A stretch of DNA of 18,541 nt from an uncultured Pseudomonadota bacterium (GTDB lineage: Bacteria; Pseudomonadota; Gammaproteobacteria; Burkholderiales; Thiobacillaceae): contig CAIXFP010000668.1 in assembly GCA_903918705.1 (NCBI GenBank), forward strand, positions 1-18,541, in the 5' to 3' direction. The notes below the pieces were generated by a model, which did no database searches, was not told where the DNA came from, and saw only the letters and a list, made by a program, of their open reading frames with translations. This document shows positions 1-6,624 of the stretch, one piece after another (positions within the stretch are counted from its first letter, which is position 1; every line of letters starts with the position of its first letter). Position numbers and translations under genes: made by a program.

Positions 1-565
1 GGCTGTGGCTGTCCAGGGCATGCAGGCTCTGCACGCCACGCTGGCTGATCTCGCTACGTACCTGTTGCAGCGGCAGCAAGGCGCGCCCCACCGCGGCGCG
101 GATCAGGAGCCCCAGCACCACCACCAGCACCACCAGGGGGATCAGCAACCAGGGCGCGATGGCGGCAAAGCGGCGGGCGCGATTGGCCGAAGTGGTGGCC
201 ACCTGGATGGTGAGACCCCCTTCCTTGAGGGAATACACGCGCCATTCCGCGCGTTCCCAGGTGATGACGTGCAGGCCCAGTTCCTGGCGCGGCGGGCCGG
301 TGTCTTCCAGGGAGGAATACAGCAGGGTGCCGTCGGCGGCCCAGATCTGGCTGACGAACTGGCCGCGGTCGTTGCGCACGTCCTCGTCGTTGTCGTATTC
401 GATGCCGTGGCGCACCACCGAGTAGGCGATCTGTTCCAGGCCGTAATCGCGAATCTTGTTGAAGGCATCCCAGGCCAGGGCATAGGTGATCACGCTGACC
501 AGAAGGCCGGTCAGCAGCAGGGCGCTGATCTGCCAGAGGATGAGGCGGCCGCGGATGGAGTTCAT
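1..565 (-). CDS. Sensor histidine kinase, N-terminal part (QseC/PmrB-like), runs off the left edge
   Basis: The first 188 residues of an inner-membrane sensor kinase are present; the catalytic part lies beyond the window. I see a short cytoplasmic start, a first membrane segment at about residues 9-31, a periplasmic sensor stretch of roughly 100 residues (about 32-135), a second membrane segment at about 136-157, and the beginning of a HAMP-type linker (RALLPLQQVRSEI). The ATG at 565 overlaps the stop of the upstream regulator in an ATGA arrangement, so the two genes are probably translationally coupled and cognate. Two segments flanking a compact periplasmic domain next to a QseB/PmrA-like regulator fit the QseC/PmrB group. 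The signal cannot be read from the sequence. Phospho-acceptor His and ATPase motifs are not in view, so activity is inferred from family and position. Confidence 0.88.
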   Translation of the reverse strand, partial: MNSIRGRLILWQISALLLTGLLVSVITYALAWDAFNKIRDYGLEQIAYSVVRHGIEYDNDEDVRNDRGQFVSQIWAADGTLLYSSLEDTGPPRQELGLHVITWERAEWRVYSLKEGGLTIQVATTSANRARRFAAIAPWLLIPLVVLVVVLGLLIRAAVGRALLPLQQVRSEISQRGVQSLHALDSHS

Positions 566-1239
566 GCCGCCGTCTCGGGCGGCGGTTCCACCAGTTTGTA
601 GCCGACGCCGCGCACGTTGCGGATCCAGGCAGTGCCCAGTTTGCGGCGCAGGTTGTGGAGATGCACCTCGACCGCGTTGCTGGCCACTTCCTCATCCCAG
701 CCGTAGAGGCGGTCTTCCAGTTGTTCCCGGGACAGCACCGTGCCGGGGCTCTCGAGCAAGGCCGCCAGCAGGGAGAATTCCCGCTGCGAGAGGGGCAACG
801 GATGGCCGCCGAGCGTGGCTTCGCGGGTGAGGGGGTTGACGCACAGCTCGCCCAGGCGCATCTCCGGCTGCTTGCGGCCCACCTGGCGGCGTTGCAGGGC
901 ATGGACGCGGGCGATGAGTTCGTCCAGGTCGAAAGGCTTGGTGAGGTAGTCGTCGGCGCCCAGGTTGAGCCCGGAAATCCGGTCCGCCACGGTGTCGCGG
1001 GCGGTCACCACCAGTACCGGAATATCGTGGTTGCCGCGGCGCAGTTCCTTGAGCAGGGCAACGCCATCCAGCAGCGGCAGGCCCAGATCCAGCAGCAGCA
1101 GGCCGTATTCGCCGCTATCCAGCGCGGCGCGGGCGGCACGGCCATCGCGCACCCAATCCACCGCGAAGCCGGCGAGTTTGAGGCCGCGCACCACGCTTGC
1201 GCCGATCATGGGGTCGTCTTCTGCCAGGAGGAGCTTCAT
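562..1239 (-). CDS. OmpR-family response regulator, QseB/PmrA-like
   Basis: A 225-residue two-component transcription factor of normal family length. The receiver domain (about 1-118) has the acidic pocket E7-D8-D9, the phospho-acceptor D51 in LLLLDLGLP, T79 and the conserved K101 in LTKPF. The winged-helix DNA-binding domain spans about 125-219, with a recognition helix near residues 187-201 (SNAVEVHLHNLRRK) that is very like QseB and PmrA, whose known operators are two TTAA half-sites 11 bp apart. Such a repeat sits at 1640-1656. Upstream is a terminator (1271-1296) and then the small exported gene on the same strand. A GATAAT-like hexamer lies about ten bases before the ATG with no good ribosome site, so a near-leaderless transcript or readthrough from upstream are both possible. 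The gene overlaps its kinase by four bases. Confidence 0.93.
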   Translation of the reverse strand: MKLLLAEDDPMIGASVVRGLKLAGFAVDWVRDGRAARAALDSGEYGLLLLDLGLPLLDGVALLKELRRGNHDIPVLVVTARDTVADRISGLNLGADDYLTKPFDLDELIARVHALQRRQVGRKQPEMRLGELCVNPLTREATLGGHPLPLSQREFSLLAALLESPGTVLSREQLEDRLYGWDEEVASNAVEVHLHNLRRKLGTAWIRNVRGVGYKLVEPPPETAA

Positions 1240-1270
1240 GGGGCCATTATCCGGGATACGCGAGCAATAA

Positions 1271-1296
1271 AAAAAGCGGGGCGAACCCCGCTTTTT
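1271..1296 (-). terminator. Intrinsic terminator after the small Lys/Ala-rich gene
   Basis: Perfect inverted repeat GCGGGG/CCCCGC around a four-base loop (TTCG when read on the minus strand), with A runs on one side and T runs on the other. On the minus strand it gives a GC hairpin followed by TTTTTTTATT, placed 20 bases after the stop of the 82-residue gene and about 30 bases before the regulator start. It should end or attenuate transcription into the regulator/kinase pair. Its symmetry means it could also work on the plus strand. Confidence 0.85.
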
Positions 1297-1315
1297 GCCG
1301 GGCTGGAAGCCGAGC

Positions 1316-1564
1316 TTACTTCATGCCGCCGCACTTCTTGGGGGCAGCCTTGGCGTCACCGGCGGGGGCGTCGTCTTTCTTGGATGCGCCTTTCTTGGGG
1401 GCCTTCTTGGCGGCCTTCTTGGCGGGCTTGGCGGCATCGGCCTTGCCGGCGTCAGCCTTGGCTTCGGCGGCGGGCTTGGTATCGGCGGCCTTGTCGGCGG
1501 CCTGGGCGGCACCGAAAGCGAACAGGGAAGCGGCGGCGAGCAGAGCGATCAGGGTCTTGTTCAT
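1316..1564 (-). CDS. Small exported Lys/Ala-rich protein (82 aa), function unknown
   Basis: I chose the ATG at 1564 because it is followed by a clean signal peptide (MNKTLIALLAAASLFAFGAAQA, predicted cleavage near residue 22) and preceded by GGAGA nine bases upstream; an in-frame extension to 1651 lacks both. The mature part of about 60 residues is nearly all Ala, Lys, Asp and Pro. A central basic run (KKAAKKAPKKGASKK) recalls histone H1 tails, and the C-terminus has one cysteine (KKCGGMK). It is probably periplasmic or surface-bound and intrinsically disordered. No enzymatic motif is visible. It precedes a QseBC/PmrAB-like pair on the same strand, has a QseB/PmrA-type repeat about 75 bases upstream of its start, and ends at a strong terminator. 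A role in envelope charge, polyanion or metal binding is only inference. Confidence 0.75.
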   Translation of the reverse strand: MNKTLIALLAAASLFAFGAAQAADKAADTKPAAEAKADAGKADAAKPAKKAAKKAPKKGASKKDDAPAGDAKAAPKKCGGMK

Positions 1565-1595
1565 GGGAGTCTCCAAGTTGGGGTAAGGGTTGCGT

Positions 1596-1613
1596 CGGGC
1601 GAGGCAACGCCCG
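1596..1613 (-). other. Hairpin in the leader of the small exported gene
   Basis: CGGGCG and CGCCCG pair perfectly around a six-base loop, 32 bases before the start codon on the minus strand. An alternative GTTGC/GCAAC pairing overlaps it. It may simply reflect GC-rich DNA or may influence mRNA stability. Confidence 0.3.
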
Positions 1614-1639
1614 GACAGGCAACATTTTCCATAGGGATA

Positions 1640-1656
1640 CTTAACGGACACTTAAC
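1640..1656. promoter_or_regulatory. Predicted QseB/PmrA-type box, CTTAAC-N5-CTTAAC
   Basis: Two identical hexamers CTTAAC (1640-1645 and 1651-1656) are separated by five bases; with the preceding A the repeated unit is a 7-mer with an 11-bp period. Tandem TTAA half-sites at this spacing are the known PmrA/QseB operator architecture. Only the last base of each hexamer departs from the (C/T)TTAA(G/T) form as I recall it. The site is about 75 bp upstream of the small exported gene, and hexamers TATGGA or GAAAAT 7-11 bp further downstream on the minus strand could serve as a -10. The regulator at 562-1239 is the likeliest binder. Confidence 0.6.
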
Positions 1657-1807
1657 TTGTGTCCACGATGTGGCCGGGGGTGCCGCCGTGCGGCCGCCAG
1701 ACGGGCCGAAAGCCGTGTCGCCGGCGGCGGCTGGCTTGACGCGGGCTTAATGTGGCGATGGGGTTCGTGGCGCGGGGCGGCCGGTTTTTGCCGCCCGGAA
1801 ATGGAAA

Positions 1808-1828
1808 CCCCCCGGACAAGCCGGGGGG
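1808..1828. repeat. Perfect 8-bp GC hairpin in the intergenic region
   Basis: CCCCCCGG and CCGGGGGG are separated by ACAAG. It lies in the 276-base gap (1657-1932) between the divergent small gene and the second regulator, where I see no gene. There is no U-run on the plus side and only TTT on the minus side, so it is a weak terminator candidate or a chance GC palindrome. Confidence 0.4.
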
Positions 1829-1913
1829 CGTTGCCCTTCGCCGAAGCGAGGGGCTGGGGGAGGATCGGTCCGGGCACCAGGGCATCCGGGTTGCGGTATC
1901 CTAACCGCGCCGA

Positions 1914-1930
1914 CTTACACCCTCCTTACA
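1914..1930. promoter_or_regulatory. Direct repeat CTTACA-N5-CTTACA before the second regulator
   Basis: The 8-mer CTTACACC is repeated exactly with an 11-bp period (1914-1921 and 1925-1932) and ends directly against the GTG start at 1933. The spacing matches OmpR-family tandem sites. A TATCCT hexamer at 1897-1902 is a possible -10, which would place the repeat just after the transcription start, a position suited to autorepression. No Shine-Dalgarno sequence is present between the repeat and the start. Confidence 0.5.
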
Positions 1931-1932
1931 CC

Positions 1933-2595
1933 GTGCGCGTGCTCATCGTCGAAGACGACCCTCTTCTCCAGGACAGCCTCACCCGCGCCATGCGCGCGGC
2001 GGGTTATGCCGCCGACACGGCCGGCGACGGCGAGATGGCGCTGAGTCTCCTGCGTGGCGGTGGTTACGATCTGGTCATCCTCGACCTGGGCTTGCCGAAG
2101 ATGGACGGCCTGCAGGTGCTGCGCGAGATGCGTGGCGCCGGCTGCCGCGCCGCGGTGCTGATCCTGACCGCCCGTGATGGCATCGGCGACCGGGTCAGGG
2201 GCCTCGACCTGGGGGCCGACGACTATCTCACCAAGCCGTTTTCCGTGGCGGAACTGGAGGCGCGCACGCGAGCACTGCTGCGGCGTGGCCAGGGCGGCAT
2301 GCCGCTGCTGATCTGCGGCACCCTTTCCTATGATTCGGTGGGGCGCCGCGCCTCCCTGGCCGGCGAGGCGCTGGAATTGTCCCTGCGGGAACTGTCGGTG
2401 CTGGAAACCCTGCTGTTCCGCCAGGGCAAGGTGGTGAGCAAGGAACAGTTGATCGAGAGCCTGTGCGGCTACAACGAGGAAGTCAGCGGCAACGCCATCG
2501 AAGTCTACGTGCATCGCCTGCGCAAGAAACTGGAACCGGCCGGCGTCAGCATCCGCACCCTGCGCGGCCTGGGCTACCTTCTGGGCGAGGGATAA
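1933..2595 (+). CDS. OmpR-family response regulator, TctD/QseB-like
   Basis: A 220-residue two-component regulator if the GTG at 1933 is used, which puts the family-typical VRVLIVEDD at the N-terminus. The open frame extends to 1657, but that part is low-complexity and unlike any receiver. The receiver has E7-D8-D9, phospho-acceptor D51 (VILDLGLPKMDG), T79 and K101. The winged-helix domain covers about 125-218, with a recognition helix around 186-200 (SGNAIEVYVHRLRKKL) and the usual LRGLGYLL ending. No ribosome-binding site is visible before the start, which directly abuts an 11-bp-period repeat, so translation may be nearly leaderless or begin at the next GTG (1939). The kinase gene follows after nine bases and is its likely partner. 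Target genes beyond itself are not evident. Confidence 0.92.
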   Translation: MRVLIVEDDPLLQDSLTRAMRAAGYAADTAGDGEMALSLLRGGGYDLVILDLGLPKMDGLQVLREMRGAGCRAAVLILTARDGIGDRVRGLDLGADDYLTKPFSVAELEARTRALLRRGQGGMPLLICGTLSYDSVGRRASLAGEALELSLRELSVLETLLFRQGKVVSKEQLIESLCGYNEEVSGNAIEVYVHRLRKKLEPAGVSIRTLRGLGYLLGEG

Positions 2596-2604
2596 CCCGC
2601 GGGC

Positions 2605-3990
2605 ATGGAAGAGGACGACGTACCTTCCTTGCGCCATCGCCTGGTGAACTGGCTGTTCACCCCGCTGTATCTCTGGCTGTTGTTCTCCACGGCGACGGGC
2701 TATCTGGCGGCCGTGAACCTGGCCAACCGGCCTTACGACCTGGTTCTCCTGGAACGCGCCAAGCTGTTGGCCAGTCGTTACAGCCATGGCCAGGGCACCC
2801 CTTCCTTCGATCTGGCGCAACTGTTTCCCGACGCGGAGGGCGGATTCCTGTTCGCCCTCTATGACAGCCAGGGCCATCGCCTGGCCGGCAGCGGCCACCT
2901 GCCCGCGCCCCTGCCCTCGGACTTCCGCGCCACGGCCACGGCCCTGCGCAACACCCAGATCGCGGACCGCAAGCTGCGCCTGCTCACCCTGCACACGGCC
3001 GGCCGCGACGGCAACCCGCTGCTGGTACAGGCGGCGGAGCCGGTGCAGGCGCGCCTGGACCTGGGGCGCAGCATCCTCGGCAACATCGTGATTCCCCAGT
3101 TCATCTTCATCCTGATCGCCGGCGTGGCGGTCTGGATCGGCCTGAAGAAGGGCCTGGAGCCCCTGGAGCGGCTGCGCCGCCAGGTCGCCAACCGGCCCAG
3201 CGAGGATCTCCGTCCTCTCGACGAAACCGTGGCGCCCACCGAAGTCCAGCCGCTGATCCACGAAGTGAACGCCCTGATCGGACGCCTGAAAGCCCTGATG
3301 GAGGGGCAGCGCCGTTTCGTCGCCGACGCCGCGCACCAGTTGCGCACGCCGTTCGCCGGCCTGCGCGCCCAGGCGGAACTGGCGCGCCGGGAGGAGGCTT
3401 CGGCGCCGGTGAAGGAGGCGCTGGAACGCATCTGCATGGGGGCGCAGCGTTGCAGCCGCCTGGTGACGCAGCTTCTCACCCTGGCCCGCAACGAACCGGA
3501 GGCGCGCCGGCAAATGCCCCTGGATCTCCTCGATCTTGGCCGCGTCGCCCAGGAGGCCGCCAGCCACTGGGCGCCGGAGGCCTTGCGGCGCGACATCGAT
3601 CTGGGCTTCGAGGATGAAGGCCGGCAATTGCCCCTCAAGGGCGACGAGGCCGGCTTGCGGGATCTGATCGACAACCTCATCGACAACGCCATCCGCTACA
3701 CCCCCGCCGGCGGCCACGTCACGGTGCGGGTCGGCTATGACCAGGGCGCCTGGCTCAAGGTGGAGGACGACGGACCCGGCATCCCGCTGGAGCATCGCGG
3801 CCGGGTGTTCGAGCGCTTCCACCGCATACCCGGCAGCAACCAGCCCGGCAGCGGACTGGGTCTGGCCATCGTGCGGGAGGTGGCGGTGCGCCATGGCGCG
3901 GAGCTGGGCCTGGGGGAGGCGAGCGGCGGCCGAGGCGCCCTTTTCACGGTGCGCTTTCCGCACCATGGCGACGGCCCGCCGACCGCATAG
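2605..3990 (+). CDS. TctE-like sensor histidine kinase
   Basis: A 461-residue inner-membrane kinase, complete and of normal length. The first membrane segment is at about residues 17-38. A periplasmic region of about 115 residues follows, resembling the 2CSK_N domain of TctE-type kinases, and the second segment is at about 160-180. The dimerization domain contains phospho-acceptor H244 (FVADAAHQLRTP). The ATPase domain has an N box at 356-365 (DNLIDNAIRY), a G1 box DDGPGIP at 388-394, and G2 GSGLGLAI at 415-422, so it looks catalytically intact. It lies nine bases after its regulator; the nearest ribosome-site-like sequence (GAGGG) overlaps the regulator's end. TctE itself responds to tricarboxylates, but the ligand here cannot be assigned from sequence. 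Confidence 0.92.
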   Translation: MEEDDVPSLRHRLVNWLFTPLYLWLLFSTATGYLAAVNLANRPYDLVLLERAKLLASRYSHGQGTPSFDLAQLFPDAEGGFLFALYDSQGHRLAGSGHLPAPLPSDFRATATALRNTQIADRKLRLLTLHTAGRDGNPLLVQAAEPVQARLDLGRSILGNIVIPQFIFILIAGVAVWIGLKKGLEPLERLRRQVANRPSEDLRPLDETVAPTEVQPLIHEVNALIGRLKALMEGQRRFVADAAHQLRTPFAGLRAQAELARREEASAPVKEALERICMGAQRCSRLVTQLLTLARNEPEARRQMPLDLLDLGRVAQEAASHWAPEALRRDIDLGFEDEGRQLPLKGDEAGLRDLIDNLIDNAIRYTPAGGHVTVRVGYDQGAWLKVEDDGPGIPLEHRGRVFERFHRIPGSNQPGSGLGLAIVREVAVRHGAELGLGEASGGRGALFTVRFPHHGDGPPTA

Positions 3991-4044
3991 CCGGCTCCTT
4001 GCGCGCGCGCCGCGTGGCCTACAGTGGTAGCAGAGAGCCACGCC

Positions 4045-4719
4045 ATGACAGCCTCCCAGGAAATGCAGGTTCTGCTCGACGAAATCCGCGCCGAGATCCG
4101 CGCAACCCGGCACTACACCGGGCGCGGGGCGCTATCGGAACGGGTGTTGCGGGCTTTCGCCGAAGTGCCGCGCCATGCATTCCTGCCCCCGGTCCTGCGG
4201 CCCGCCGCTTACGCCAACCGGCCGCTGCCCATCGGCCATGAACAGACCATCTCGCAGCCCTACATCGTCGCCCTCATGACCGATTTGCTGGACCCGGAGC
4301 CGGACGACGTCGTCCTGGAAATCGGCGCCGGTTCGGGCTACCAGACGGCGCTGCTGGCGAAGCTGGTCAAACAGGTCTACTCCCTGGAAATCGTCCCTCC
4401 TCTGGCGTGCCTCGCGCGGGAGCGGCTGGAGGGCCTGGGCTGCGGCAATGTGGAAGTGGCTCGGGGCGACGGATATTTCGGCTGGCCGGAACACGCGCCC
4501 TATGACGGCATCCTCGTCAGCGCGGCCGCGCCGGAGATTCCCCCGGCCTTGCTGGAGCAACTGAAGCCCGAAGGCCGCCTGCTGATGCCGGTGGGAGGTC
4601 GCTACCGCGGCCAGGAACTGGAGTTGATCGAGAAAGACCGGCAAGGCCGAGTGAGCCGCAAAAGCGTCCTGCCGGTTATATTCGTGCCGCTGACCGGGGC
4701 CGGGCGACGGCCGCCATGA
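4045..4719 (+). CDS. pcm: Protein-L-isoaspartate O-methyltransferase
   Basis: A 224-residue cytoplasmic enzyme that uses S-adenosylmethionine to methylate L-isoaspartyl residues in aged proteins, the first step of their repair. Diagnostic features are the substrate/SAM segment EQTISQPYIVA (about 66-76), SAM motif I VVLEIGAGSGYQTALLA (89-105), the acidic residue after it (SLEIV, about 113-117), and the post-motif DGILVSAAAPEIPPALL (about 154-170). The family often has GQTIS where this protein has EQTIS, a conservative local difference. I chose the ATG at 4045; an upstream GTG at 4024 has no better ribosome site. It begins 54 bases after the kinase stop, and its TGA overlaps an unused ATG (4716) that reads into the next frame. 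Co-transcription with the ribosome-protein gene downstream is plausible, as both act in stress or stationary phase. Confidence 0.92.
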   Translation: MTASQEMQVLLDEIRAEIRATRHYTGRGALSERVLRAFAEVPRHAFLPPVLRPAAYANRPLPIGHEQTISQPYIVALMTDLLDPEPDDVVLEIGAGSGYQTALLAKLVKQVYSLEIVPPLACLARERLEGLGCGNVEVARGDGYFGWPEHAPYDGILVSAAAPEIPPALLEQLKPEGRLLMPVGGRYRGQELELIEKDRQGRVSRKSVLPVIFVPLTGAGRRPP

Positions 4720-4790
4720 ACGACACCTGGGGAGGCAGCCCCGCCGGCCCGATAGCCGGGGCCGGATTCATCAACTTTGGAGCAAAGTCC

Positions 4791-5168
4791 ATGCGTATCC
4801 CACTCGAAGTCACCTTCCGCCACATGGAACCTTCGGCCGCCGCCGAAGCCCGCATCGCGGAAAAAGTAGCCAAGCTGGAACAACTGTACAGTCAACTCAC
4901 CCGTTGCCACGTCACCATCGAAGCGCCCCACGAGCATCACCGCCAGGGCAAGCTGTTCCACGTCAGCATCGACCTGACGGTGCCCGGTGCCGAATTGGTC
5001 ATCACGCGCGGGCACAACCATCAGAGCCACGCCCACGAAGACGTCTACGTCGCCATCCGCGACGCCTTCGACGCCGCCAAGCGGCGCCTGGAGGAATTCG
5101 CCCGCCAGCAGCGCGGCGAGGTCAAGCACCGGGAGCGCCCGGAGTTCCAGGAAGCCGCGCCGGAATGA
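4791..5168 (+). CDS. Ribosome-associated inhibitor, RaiA/HPF-like
   Basis: A 125-residue protein of the HPF/RaiA (sigma-54 modulation) family, which binds the ribosomal decoding centre and silences or protects ribosomes in slow growth. The pattern MRIPLEVTFRHMEPS at the start, the HVTIEAPHEHH strand region, the FHVSIDLTVPGAELV strand and the terminal helix EDVYVAIRDAFDAAKRRLEEF match the family. There is no long C-terminal dimerization domain, so it is a short form. I use the ATG at 4791, which has TTTGGAG about ten bases upstream; the frame is open back to an ATG at 4716 overlapping the methyltransferase stop, but that 25-residue extension is not family-like. The charged tail (about 105-125) is variable. 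It is not beside rpoN, where many hpf genes sit, so it may be a second paralog in this genome. Confidence 0.87.
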   Translation: MRIPLEVTFRHMEPSAAAEARIAEKVAKLEQLYSQLTRCHVTIEAPHEHHRQGKLFHVSIDLTVPGAELVITRGHNHQSHAHEDVYVAIRDAFDAAKRRLEEFARQQRGEVKHRERPEFQEAAPE

Positions 5169-5181
5169 GCGCCGGCCGGCC

Positions 5182-6624
5182 TCACGGCTTGGGCCTTGCT
5201 TCATGCCACCAGCCTCCCCCCAACGCCTGGAACAGCGCCGCCGTGTCCGCGTAGCGCGCGGCGCGCGCCTGCAGCAGGGCCAGTGAAGCCTGTTGCCAGG
5301 CCTGTTCCGCGTTGATCAGGGCCAACTGGCTGATGTCCCCCAGTTCCAGTTGCCGTTGCGCGATGGCCAGGGAGCGCGCCGCCGCCATCTCGGCCGCCCC
5401 GGCCGCATCCAGGGCGGCGCCGTCCTGATCCAGGGCGTGCAGGGTGTCGGCCACGTTCTGGAAGGCGGCGATGGCCACGCCGCGATACTGGGCCATGGCC
5501 TGGTCGTAATTCGCCTCGGCCGCGGACTGGCGATGCTTCAGGGCGCCGCCGTCGAACAAGGTCTGGGACACCGACCCGGCCAGGCTCCAGAAGCCGCCGC
5601 CGGGCTGCAACAGGCCGCCGAGATGATCGGCGACGCTGCCCATGCCGGCCGTTATGCTGAACTGGGGCAGGCGGTTGGCTGCGGCCACGCCCACCTGGGC
5701 GGCGGCGGCATGGGCCAGCGCCGCGGCGGCGCGCACGTCGGGGCGCTGCTCCACCAGTTGCGAGGGCAGGCTCAAGGGCAGAGCGCGCGGCAATTCCAGG
5801 TGTTCTAGGTCGAACTGTTGCGCCAATTCGTGGTCCGGATAGCCCCCCGCCAGGGCGGCCATCAGGTCGCGGTTCTGCGCCAGTTGCCGGCGCAGCGGCG
5901 GCAGGGCGGCCCGGGTCTGGGCCAGGGCGGCTTCCTGGGCCACCACGCCGGCCTCGGCGATGGCGCCGAGTTCGAACTGGCGGCGGGCGATGGCCAGGGT
6001 TTTCACCTGGAGTTCGACGCTCCGCTCCGTCGCCGCGATCTGGCCGCGCAGGGCGGCTTCCGCGATGGCGGCGGCCACCACGTTGGCGGCCAGGCTCAGA
6101 CGCGCCGCCTCCAGCTCGAAGCGCTGCGTTTCGGCCTGGGCCTCCAGGAATTCCACCAGCCGGCGGTTGCCGCCGAACACGTCGGGCACGTAGCCGACGC
6201 TCAACTGGGCGGTGTGCAGGCTGAAGGGGTTGGCCGGCGCATTCAGGGGCGAACTGAGGAGGTCGGCGCTCTTCTGCCGGGTCGGGTTGAAGCCGGCGCT
6301 GGCTTGCGGCAGGAAGGCCCCGCGCTGCGCCGCCGCCAGTTCCTGAGCGGCGCGCAGGGCGGAGCGGGCGGCGTCCAGGTTGGGGTTGGCGGCCAGGGCC
6401 TGCTGCACCAGGGCATCCAGTTGCGGCGAGTGGAACAGTTCCCACCATTGCGCCGGCAGATCGGCCCCGGCGACGAAGTACTGGCCGTCACCCTGGGCCG
6501 CGCTCCGCTCCGGCTGGGTCCGGTAGCTCTGCTCGGCGGGTGCGGCCGGGCGGCGGAAATCCGGCCCGCTACTGCAGGCGGTCATGGCCAGGGCGGCCAG
6601 TAGCGGGAGGGCGAACGTTTTCAT
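5182..6624 (-). CDS. Outer-membrane efflux lipoprotein (NodT/CusC-like)
   Basis: A 480-residue TolC-fold channel protein, the outer-membrane part of the tripartite pump encoded upstream. The ATG at 6624 gives a lipoprotein signal peptide (MKTFALPLLAALAMTAC) with the lipidated cysteine at residue 17. The mature protein has two repeated outer-membrane efflux regions, each with long Ala/Gln-rich helices (about 75-270 and 285-475), family phrases such as QWWELF and LDALVQQALAANPNLD, and the LVEQRPDVRAAAALAHAAAAQVGVA segment typical of NodT-family channels. An in-frame extension to 7185 is a shadow of the pump gene. The start overlaps the pump stop by four bases (ATGA), so it is the last gene of the operon. 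It converges with the RaiA-like gene 13 bases away, with no clear terminator between. Confidence 0.92.
   Translation of the reverse strand: MKTFALPLLAALAMTACSSGPDFRRPAAPAEQSYRTQPERSAAQGDGQYFVAGADLPAQWWELFHSPQLDALVQQALAANPNLDAARSALRAAQELAAAQRGAFLPQASAGFNPTRQKSADLLSSPLNAPANPFSLHTAQLSVGYVPDVFGGNRRLVEFLEAQAETQRFELEAARLSLAANVVAAAIAEAALRGQIAATERSVELQVKTLAIARRQFELGAIAEAGVVAQEAALAQTRAALPPLRRQLAQNRDLMAALAGGYPDHELAQQFDLEHLELPRALPLSLPSQLVEQRPDVRAAAALAHAAAAQVGVAAANRLPQFSITAGMGSVADHLGGLLQPGGGFWSLAGSVSQTLFDGGALKHRQSAAEANYDQAMAQYRGVAIAAFQNVADTLHALDQDGAALDAAGAAEMAAARSLAIAQRQLELGDISQLALINAEQAWQQASLALLQARAARYADTAALFQALGGGWWHEARPKP

Noticed and set aside
1657..1932. N-terminal extension of the second response regulator
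   Set aside because: The frame is open, but the added 92 residues are Arg/Gly/Trp-rich, unlike any receiver, and contain the hairpin and the direct repeat.
1915..4113. A 732-codon open frame on the minus strand
   Set aside because: It lies exactly antisense to the second regulator and kinase, which have full family motifs. The protein is Gln/Ala/Arg-rich with no domain, typical of a high-GC shadow frame.
4716..4790. Upstream ATG for the RaiA/HPF-like gene
   Set aside because: The 25-residue extension is not family-like, while ATG 4791 has a ribosome-binding site and starts at the conserved MRIPLEVTF.
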